Shown here piece by piece: positions 9,101 through 12,892 of a DNA stretch of 15,412 nt (its first letter is position 1; each line of letters opens with the position of its first letter). This stretch comes from a bacterium. GTDB taxonomy: Bacteria > Auribacterota > Auribacteria > Auribacterales > Auribacteraceae. The notes under the pieces were generated by a model, which searched no databases, had not been told where the DNA came from, and saw nothing but the letters and a program-made list of their open reading frames with translations. The stretch covers positions 1 through 15,412 of the forward strand of contig JAGGZS010000204.1 of NCBI GenBank assembly GCA_021161885.1. Direction: 5' to 3'. The translations under genes and the position numbers were made by a program.

Positions 9101-11988
9101 ACAGACCGCAATTAACATCAAAGCATGTTATTGCCAAAGCACAAAAATCATTTACAGGCAGCAAACTTTCACAGGAAATCGCTTCCACCATAAAAAAAGA
9201 TATTATAGCGTATATGAGGGCATGGCACGTTCTTGGACGAAACAGCTTCTTTTCCGCTCCATATCCGAATAATATCTTGGCAGGAACCGAAATACGATCT
9301 TTAATATTTATGGACGACAATGTTCATCCCGGAGAAATTTTAAAAAGATTTTATGAAGGTTACTCTGAATATGAAGACTGGCCTATTATATTTTCTTCAA
9401 TAGTCGAATTTTTTAAAAATTATGATCCGCAAAAACAATTAGCTGGTTTCATCTTTCTCGCTGAGGCATATTCTTACTTAAAAGATCAAAATCAACCGGA
9501 ATTAACGCAACAGCTTGAACTTTTCTTAAAACAAAGAATAGAAATTCTTAAACTCCAAATGGAATCTCATGTAAATTTACAAAACGATGTTTTCGCTGAA
9601 ATTTTGCATCTTCACAGAATTTTTATGCCGCAGGACAACCGCTCTTTACTGCTTAACAAGGCTCTTGCTTACTTAGAGAAAAAAGCTCTTAACGATTCAA
9701 GTTTTCAGTTAACTTATTCCGTATTTGAAGAGATTATCGAAAAAATTTCATCCCTTGAACAGCTGCATAAATTAACCCGTAAAAACTTAGAATATGATTT
9801 AATGGGGATATTCAAAAATTACGGATACGACCCGCAGGAAGAACTGTTGTTCTTAATAACTAATCTACATTATAAAAATACGAAAGATGCCACTGATCAA
9901 TCTTTAGCGAAATTAATATCGAATATCGAAAAACTCGAAGAATTAATCGGATTAAAAGCAAAAAAAGATTTTTTCAACTTCACGGCCAACGCATTAGTAT
10001 TCAATATTCATCCATATTCGTCTCCGGCAGAGCGTCCTTCCAACCTGCTTGAACCACTAAAATATAAAGATGCAAAAGAAATATTTAAACATTACTTAAA
10101 AACTCATACAGATAACCAAACAAGACCATTTATCGTTGGAATATCCGGCCGTCCAGACTGCGATAAAATAAGTCTTACACAAAAACTGATTCAAAAAAAT
10201 AATATTATTGACCGCAACGACTCGGCCATAATAGATATATCAGAATTCACAAACCCTGAAGGAGTTATCAATAACGACCTTCTACAGTCGGAATTTGATC
10301 GGTTCAAAGACAAAAAAGCTGTTTTTGTTTTAGGTACCGACATATTACTCAATCAACCCCTGCAAGACCAAATAAATTTTGACTATACCGTTTTTGTTGA
10401 ATCAAACGAACAAACACGAATCAGGCATATGCTTGAGGACGATAACGAAAAAGCTTTATCAAGAATATATTTGGATAATATCCTATTCAGGTGGGGTACC
10501 GGAAAACCGGAATATACCGGCACATTATCACCTCAGGGATTAGATACTCAACGGGCAAATGCTAATCTTGTTATCGATATGAGCGATCCGCATACTCAAC
10601 CCGTACAACAACCGATACAACAATATTCCGCTGAAACACTTGTAAACTCAGCAAGCCCAAAGCTGGACAAACACCTTGAAGCTCAAATTGTTACAAATAT
10701 TAATGCTATATACGGCGTATTCGACAACAATATCAGAGGCAAAGAATTAGCTGTCTTTGAACCGGAACACCCGGCAATACCCTTGATCCTTGCCCAAATG
10801 GGGTTTCAAGTTATGGTTTTGAGCGAAAAAAAATTCGACTATAATATTGATGTTGAAACACAATACCGTATAAGAAAAGCCGGCGGGTCAGTCAACCATT
10901 TTTGGGGCGCTAAAAAAACAGAAGAAAGTACTTGGGGAAAAAACAGATTTGATTTTATTTATTTAAGTAATGCAAATGATATGCTCAATTCTGATAGTAT
11001 TATTTACAATAAATCCCGGGCGGAAACAATTATGTCGCTTATTAGCCGCCTTAACGAGAACGGGATCATATTACTTAAGCCAGGTTCACTATCTGAAGAG
11101 TTCAAAAATAATATCCAGCAAGATTCTTTTCAGCTTACACCGGTTTTTTCCGATTTTTTTAAAAATACATCATCAACATTCCTTAGAAAATTGCCCGAAG
11201 GACAAATAGATTTAGTTACCGCTAATTTATCTGATAATCAAAATTTGACAGATCGGCTGCAGCAAATACAAAACGAACAAGCTGAACAAACTTCCACAGT
11301 AATAACAATAAATTTTGATGACATAAAAACATACTCTAATCAATGGGATGCCTTAATTTTTGTTGAAGCGCTAAAAAGAAAAACAGCCCGTTTCCAATCA
11401 CAAAACATTCCTGTACAATACGCTTTCATTTCAACAAACCACACAGTCCAAAATATGCGTAATTATTTAGATCTCACAGAGTATGCGGATTTATCAAATT
11501 TTCTTTTTGTAGGCAAGGAAGACATTACAGATATCTCTACGGGCACAAACAAGTTCGATTTAATTCCACAGCGTCTTACGGAACTAAGCGGCAACCCTCT
11601 TGCCAACATAATTTTAATGGAATCAAGAGAATCTACAGACAGGCATTTACCCAAACAAGCTATTGTATTCGATATTTCCGATATTCTAATCAACGGTTTT
11701 AATATTGAAGATATATTACGTATGCAAAGTTTTATTGAAACTACATTATTAAATAACAAAATAGACCCGCAACTGATTGTTGAAAAAATATCACCGGATA
11801 ACCCTCTTTTTTCGCAAACATCTCTATCTGCTGAACGAGATACCCATCTCGGCAGCCTTATATCCAATAGAAATATTTCGTTTGCCAACTTAAAAGGCAT
11901 TGTTCTTACCGCTCCCAATTTACGAACCAAGAAAAAAAATATGCGGCAAAAACTTCAGTATCATGAATTAGTTGAACAATCTATGTAA
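82..11988 (+). CDS. Giant multidomain exported protein (3968 aa) with N-terminal ChaN/Tiki-like domain
   Basis: The frame is open for 11.9 kb without a stop or frameshift. The ATG at 82 follows AAGGA (67-71) at a 10-nt spacing and opens directly into a signal peptide: basic n-region (K4, R7, R8), hydrophobic core at about 14-26, and a likely signal peptidase I site after L-C-A28. Domains seen by eye: ChaN/Tiki-like (about 30-500), methyltransferase-like (about 1165-1365), GGDEF-like in normal order (about 1926-2115), rearranged GGDEF-like (about 2240-2595), degenerate P-loop kinase-like (about 3345-3480) and a second methyltransferase-like domain (about 3540-3690). I cannot assign residues 500-1160, 1370-1920, 2600-3340 and 3700-3968; 2600-2850 and 3110-3340 look mostly helical. 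No tandem repeats, RTX-type repeats, C-terminal anchor or sorting signal are visible. Similar giant proteins are known from Omnitrophota. The molecular role is unknown; a structural, envelope or host-contact role is only inference. The next gene is convergent, so it stands as its own transcript. Confidence 0.95.
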   Translation: MFTKSTRRISNLKFSFAFFLLFTSTLCAENSTLSPFEKVKIPSGYADITEKYEGTSDFCVIHIQDAHCVYDAQKNINAILNSLTSDNTVSLIAIEGAQGNIDTKEFSSFPNKNAKKIVSDYMMRTGRISGVEYFSINKKNNTLITGLENRKLYVENSVQFKQVLRNKSLTDQIFARLTNLQKLLENHLYPPQTKILLRLTEDYHKGRLQLTDYIKHLFLYADKKNIDLSAYPNLQKINTVNRLKKSINFLSVDQERVSLINSLSAKMNNAELKSFLHKNMIFKLNQMSQEEFHVYLSELMTNYDLDKKNYPELSKFFGFITEYESINWRQVVRECELLNKNIISLEINDPVKKSLIKTGKHLNTAKKMFSLSLPVYQFDDYLKNKDTLNPLTIYRQITDLASKLNINTDFNKDHDINILTRQLPIVENFYYTAKKRDNILFTNLIYKIKQNKVKRAVFIAGGFHSEGITNYLRKNDISYMVVVPRINKIPNSTPYLSLIMNQQSFYEIYLSKSTLAIASWLEQNPMVSPERKVSFGYKMKSLMLGAFTYDVSKQEPDKIKADSQYIETKVLSLLKQWGHENYGEIEFVDTAYIGPFLCVTLNINGKEVILLFTDKAQDGKAVIKTGETKNLDIVFNSSGELNLLEEDDLADLHFQVITPQGLETLNKYARQLNAKSAQDLRKAVKQKMEERLTTLIMENQISGPDNFRSLLKQNSIFLTDEELSEFFNSFKIYPLEFLSATFFNNLANNTILGAYLSIKAKDKPVSATNESLPLKAKNRFYDMGFDEMYIEQGIPVHIMKNVFRRLSFKDIDIESDLTDFYIGADDSGVYYLHVIKRADGKTMLKVTHSSVKESNMSPRIDPTVIDEIIASTKLDRSGSAITTVAPIKTAVAFAEFSDDEIKISILEVDENFKFFRTGLETTINIKDNLSDLESSISELQSKALDNNMRLFGITVDSPKILQDHTFFSNIEDFIHYYQIKMVKTELINRHKQQFPDQDISLNILSNELIGQAHKILLTTAMVTTDKKSSVEFITEKLKPSPEGYRLNIGLGEFLEDRFANLETTPTDVAPQSRFTARYQGKVYELVKNALTGKIHMRLPNNTYSRGLTDGEIEFIKQSSSVFPKNSIEHTSPNLPAPSADVKKRHIRIDRWSTASRAVDSKSLYELTTEAAPFLANKLFDYERYLKDTFGLPVTVFDLLGYQGIYTQQVFAQADEYASELEFDPLIVTRDIFDASIAKNIIDGLGFQKERVIPAFSAQEQVSSIKQALINLKKLTHRKTDITPHVVSLLGSSLELGVVSYEDAVNLVRDTWDIMPDGGLLFIAGSDYLALQAQDFENIGFEILEMGNPQSFFDDTIAPKQYYVLRKKSAPQPVLLEQAAVVEDSVKPDDAVSAAQLNLSPVNDVMDFFIKISEAPITFTSNTDGQKYTLKMVPKIKVQRPDGSTHMAANLSNETIKASVDNKLYFELFLNTEDTSSILPVIDGVLSMDLESISISRIMLDSVNFGGNLKNLNDIGFAPMITRLFQQLMPEGATLTQALKHDYKTICSIYQILPVQQHSETFATVKSLIKKADELQLQGKPISDILAKIYYHIPTFLSDIKSVLSNPEYLTKANYNIRKISQEPFIKDLLNAGFNNLSLSTDEKGNIFIEAQKRQAVVNVIAQGKLRKNIFVSTEVKMSEQDIDRINKTLLSIGEELEIAHKVTEEYFRSLNFALVDNLNTQYKISSKPNTIVLDYSLFQEDSKNNDLLRLEVQEGLQRQEFKQLNKISSIKNIPQHIQELFILLNYVQSFIDIRQANPDAQEGKKRQANILNTLNTRINPDERAIYKVLQFAHNNNIKNAWAVRDILINLITAQGDFAGNSIYPEEIRDKLSKTDPDTLVREINRIIELKEYWFTKDVITRSRTSKYTLNIRAHKELSIKEILSGNDIQIANLKIQNFKDVFNTFGSDLGISHTLGDIGIFVISRLLREEIENKLAPLGVKTLVANNGGEFFISFTNVKNINITEIIRNIIQDPDKQLQSSVITECKKALKDFLPQNKFTAIEQRFDEGFTADKINFYGGVSTHYNSPIEKGTNPDDVLDPKTIQEAALTVDRLYKEAFQTAKHEQIQFSSKYAAIRKQAIAKKNSPDTTERDLVNIFQPVVADAAKVLKSGIMQYSDKAMAEVKQNLRLGLVNEYQIFHPQIAPRYHSYANMERLSRNLQTAIENGEDQEVLGELKDRLLETVVRYQSNNLLDDYIYEGNENFKRVINYVTSHKPDFPISVTFRVGGDEYGKIIWNEKDKTLQIYRFDGNNVGATNFEWGMDIGDKLIDESLRIISQTDDMSKLQEAIDNFFNDMGDRGLVLSDSSLDMLKQKAANLLILSEENYSLLKSNGTFKEFTKNNSAVVIEKKDGDFVLIKFPDIHVPYPIQKSEHKFDKSKLPTDETAENAMPISFLSGEEVFDFIMINDKKTGGLILTSKNPRAPPLTKISPEDIANQSPITIAVEGKTPITISFKKDFRSNVIVKGNILTLNEKQFQKIKLSKNKLTSKNDNLAVMVTSRPVVNTGVVEIDTNKIQPQYLNRDISVIQGRADTAAEHAKETVKLNQILHNKVIKKYTIASSDYKFTGTPGEMNSFNEFELSFFDMMTAEYILETPEEKLSRRIDYLLNPNRKLNANDIFILSKLYIESPDNLTYKQKNYLLRRMMDTYINSSNKEITSLITYTTIKILSSQDRLIWEPAVNALFRSFSNKNNAKKIEALFLESISLIANKTTDDNLVEKWRQNPPIDAAQWYKSLIDRKKTDVLSELYNLPYKSMIRLYKAKNNFLPMAAQYSNLFASGEILQSKITDEEKEFHDLIINNQDITDYKKINALFDFAYNKIKQVLAKKTNWINIETDLQDELTRLIIGSRILEDTVMLVYGHSLNLGDVKQLTVKRGQQTNIDNAYIISIELEDGTTFSDIKFNILPTINAIKPNNLKKYFTTGALHRFIENAEILNATDASLHPKAGNFYALHTDSRHFYRILTTVDRPQLTSKHVIAKAQKSFTGSKLSQEIASTIKKDIIAYMRAWHVLGRNSFFSAPYPNNILAGTEIRSLIFMDDNVHPGEILKRFYEGYSEYEDWPIIFSSIVEFFKNYDPQKQLAGFIFLAEAYSYLKDQNQPELTQQLELFLKQRIEILKLQMESHVNLQNDVFAEILHLHRIFMPQDNRSLLLNKALAYLEKKALNDSSFQLTYSVFEEIIEKISSLEQLHKLTRKNLEYDLMGIFKNYGYDPQEELLFLITNLHYKNTKDATDQSLAKLISNIEKLEELIGLKAKKDFFNFTANALVFNIHPYSSPAERPSNLLEPLKYKDAKEIFKHYLKTHTDNQTRPFIVGISGRPDCDKISLTQKLIQKNNIIDRNDSAIIDISEFTNPEGVINNDLLQSEFDRFKDKKAVFVLGTDILLNQPLQDQINFDYTVFVESNEQTRIRHMLEDDNEKALSRIYLDNILFRWGTGKPEYTGTLSPQGLDTQRANANLVIDMSDPHTQPVQQPIQQYSAETLVNSASPKLDKHLEAQIVTNINAIYGVFDNNIRGKELAVFEPEHPAIPLILAQMGFQVMVLSEKKFDYNIDVETQYRIRKAGGSVNHFWGAKKTEESTWGKNRFDFIYLSNANDMLNSDSIIYNKSRAETIMSLISRLNENGIILLKPGSLSEEFKNNIQQDSFQLTPVFSDFFKNTSSTFLRKLPEGQIDLVTANLSDNQNLTDRLQQIQNEQAEQTSTVITINFDDIKTYSNQWDALIFVEALKRKTARFQSQNIPVQYAFISTNHTVQNMRNYLDLTEYADLSNFLFVGKEDITDISTGTNKFDLIPQRLTELSGNPLANIILMESRESTDRHLPKQAIVFDISDILINGFNIEDILRMQSFIETTLLNNKIDPQLIVEKISPDNPLFSQTSLSAERDTHLGSLISNRNISFANLKGIVLTAPNLRTKKKNMRQKLQYHELVEQSM
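169..1581 (+). other. ChaN/Tiki (TraB-superfamily)-like domain, residues about 30-500
   Basis: Three blocks fit the ChaN/TraB/Tiki layout. The first is a strand ending in Q64-D65-A66-H67 followed by a helix starting near A72-Q-K-N75, where ChaN-type proteins have a conserved His after the first strand. The second is a strand with I94-E95-G96, matching the conserved Glu-Gly. The third, near the domain end, is a hydrophobic strand running into G461-G-F-H464-S-E-G467, corresponding to the conserved Gly-x-x-His block. Between the second and third blocks lies a roughly 350-residue mainly helical insert, much longer than in stand-alone ChaN. Members bind haem or iron (ChaN), or act as metal-dependent proteases (Tiki). 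Which activity, if any, applies here cannot be told, but the candidate Glu and His ligands are present. Confidence 0.6.
3574..4176 (+). other. SAM-methyltransferase-like Rossmann domain 1, residues about 1165-1365
   Basis: The order of elements fits a class I methyltransferase. A first strand with V1195-F-D-L-L-G-Y-Q-G1203 resembles the glycine-rich SAM loop (D-x-x-G-x-x-G). A strand at 1285-1290 (V-V-S-L-L-G) stands in the motif IV position. A helix is then followed by M1314-P-D-G-G1318 and a strand L-L-F-I-A, the usual 'pGG' turn before strand 5. No catalytic signature of a particular methyltransferase family is visible, and the SAM loop is only partly conserved, so binding is uncertain. 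Assignment rests on pattern alone. Confidence 0.5.
5857..6426 (+). other. Degenerate GGDEF domain, canonical order, residues about 1926-2115
   Basis: The segment K1934-I-Q-N-F-K-D-V-F-N-T-F-G1946 aligns without gaps to the first GGDEF-family block (D-x-D-x-F-K-x-x-N-D-x-x-G). However, both Asp positions are changed to K and Q, so the metal ligand is lost. G1956-D1957 follows after a short insertion. The signature hairpin reads G1988-G-E-F-F1992 instead of G-G-[DE]-E-F, so the catalytic Glu is replaced by Phe. The C-terminal blocks are kept: Y2058-G-G-V-S-T2063 (the 'SiGvA' strand) and an L-Y-x(6)-A-K helix ending at K2103. The fold is probably present and diguanylate cyclase activity probably absent. 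Confidence 0.65.
6799..7866 (+). other. Rearranged GGDEF-like region, residues about 2240-2595
   Basis: The signature loop is intact: R2265-V-G-G-D-E-Y2271 on a predicted beta hairpin. The block that normally precedes it, D-x-[DN]-x(5)-N-x(3)-G-x(3)-G-D, comes after it instead: D2289, N2291, N2297, G2301 and G2305-D2306 match position by position, followed by the usual helix (K-L-I-D-E-S-L-R). After roughly 230 residues of other sequence come T2545-G-V-V-E-I2550 and R2570-A-D-T-A-A-E-H-A-K2579, which match the C-terminal GGDEF strand and the 'rADxAlyxAK' helix. The conserved blocks are thus in a permuted and split order. Key substrate and metal residues of the signature are kept, unlike in the GGDEF copy just upstream. 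Confidence 0.55.
10114..10521 (+). other. Degenerate uridine-kinase-like P-loop domain, residues about 3345-3480
   Basis: A hydrophobic strand leads into G3353-I-S-G-R-P-D-C-D-K3362-I-S. This sits where kinases of the uridine kinase/phosphoribulokinase type have G-x-x-G-x-x-G-S-G-K-T. The Lys is kept, but the Gly before it is Asp (D3361) and the Thr/Ser after it is Ile (I3363). A later strand V3414-F-V-L-G-T-D3420 fits the Walker B position. D3434-Y-T-V-F-V-E, followed by R3446 and R3448, fits the 'D..ifvd....R..R' lid region of these kinases. Nucleotide binding is probably weakened or lost. Confidence 0.5.
10699..11151 (+). other. SAM-methyltransferase-like domain 2, residues about 3540-3690
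   Basis: A helix is followed by K3554-E-L-A-V-F-E-P-E-H3563, in the motif I position but without the glycine-rich loop. Next come a helix and strand with G-F-Q-V-M-V-L-S-E (motif II-like acidic end), F3623-D-F-I-Y-L-S-N-A (motif IV position), a helix, and L3657-N-E-N-G-I-I-L-L-K-P-G3668 (turn and strand 5). The layout is that of a class I methyltransferase fold, but loss of the SAM loop glycines argues against catalysis. It is the second such fold in the chain and is not an obvious copy of the first. Confidence 0.5.
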
Positions 11989-12002
11989 AAAAATATTTTT
12001 CA

Positions 12003-12743
12003 TTATTTTCCTATAAAATAAAATTTTTTCAAGCTAATATCTGTCTGTTTATGCACAATTTCAAAAAAAGGTATCTTTGCAAAAAGCCAATAAGATATAT
12101 AAACAAACTGTTTAAGGCTTAAAGGATTGGTTACAACTTCAACCATACCCTGCTTTATCGCGGTTATTACCGCCTCTGTCGATAATTCTTCTGCATCGAC
12201 AAGTGAATAAGTTGTGCCGAATTGCGCGTCTATATGAGTATCGGAAAAACCTACGACAGGTTTGTGGTAAATATCACTGGTTTTTAACATTTTTTTATTC
12301 GGATTATAAAACGGTGTATAAAAATGGCAGTATTCAAGCGCGTCGAAACAATCGATATTTTCAACAAGCGACTTTTGCAGACATGATTTCGAAGGATAAA
12401 AAGGATGAGGCGCGACAACCAAATTAGACTCACTTTTGTGATCGAGCAATTTGGAAAACGAATCAATAGGTTCTTTGTTAAAAAAATTATACATCAAAAC
12501 ATGTTTATCATCGATAAACGCTTCTAAACCTGGAATAATTAATATCCCATGTTTGCGGGCATATCTGCTAATATCACTGTCTATGTATAAAGCGCCGTGA
12601 TGCGTGAACGATAACACCTTGTAACCTAAAGTTTTCGCACGGTCAACTAATTCGTAAGGAGAAAGTATCCCGTAAGACCGGTTACACGATTTTTTAAAAT
12701 CGAGCGAAGTATGTATATGAAGATCAGTTTTAAATCTTGGCAT
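12003..12743 (-). CDS. PHP-domain metal-dependent phosphoesterase
   Basis: A 246-residue protein with the full set of PHP metal ligands. These are D7-L-H9-I-H11-T (motif I), F46-T-H48-H49 (motif II), E74 in P-G-L-E-A-F, H113 in V-A-P-H-P-F, H140 near the middle, and D168-T-H170 in G-F-S-D-T-H. PHP proteins hydrolyse phosphoesters with two or three bound metal ions. Stand-alone members of this length include histidinol phosphatase-like and nucleotide phosphatase-like enzymes; the substrate here cannot be read from sequence. No signal peptide is seen, so it is probably cytoplasmic, although residues 213-227 are hydrophobic and aromatic. The ATG at 12743 is chosen because D-L-H-I-H starts at residue 7, the usual distance; only a weak ribosome site (GTGA) precedes it. 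It converges with the giant gene (14-nt gap) and diverges from the glycosidase-like gene. Confidence 0.9.
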   Translation of the reverse strand: MPRFKTDLHIHTSLDFKKSCNRSYGILSPYELVDRAKTLGYKVLSFTHHGALYIDSDISRYARKHGILIIPGLEAFIDDKHVLMYNFFNKEPIDSFSKLLDHKSESNLVVAPHPFYPSKSCLQKSLVENIDCFDALEYCHFYTPFYNPNKKMLKTSDIYHKPVVGFSDTHIDAQFGTTYSLVDAEELSTEAVITAIKQGMVEVVTNPLSLKQFVYISYWLFAKIPFFEIVHKQTDISLKKFYFIGK

Positions 12744-12802
12744 TTTTCACTAAAATGTTATATTTTAATTTATTGTTATCTTTATAATATATGTATCGTT
12801 AA

Positions 12803-12822
12803 AATTTAACATAATTTAACAT
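12803..12822. repeat. Tandem 10-bp direct repeat in divergent intergenic region, with an outlying half copy
   Basis: AATTTAACAT occurs twice head to tail (12803-12812 and 12813-12822). The core TTTAACAT recurs at 12864-12871, and a partial inverted match (ATGTTA) lies at 12755-12760. The 10-bp spacing places the two tandem copies on the same face of the helix. The 149-bp region (12744-12892) should hold the promoters of both flanking genes, so the words could be operator sites. In AT-rich DNA short repeats also arise by chance. Confidence 0.45.
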
Positions 12823-12892
12823 ATTTCTCAAAATATCTTGCGCGCCAAAGAGTTTTGATACTTTTTAACATAACAACTTTCAGAGGTAATTT

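Noticed and set aside
11989..12000. Perfect 12-nt palindrome AAAAATATTTTT filling the gap between the giant gene and the PHP gene, considered as a bidirectional terminator
   Set aside because: It is all A and T, has no GC stem or loop, and such words are common in this AT-rich sequence.
12770..12810. Possible minus-strand promoter for the PHP gene (TTAAAT, 17 bp, TATAAA on the minus strand)
   Set aside because: The -35 box is poor and the region is nearly all A and T; not enough to call.
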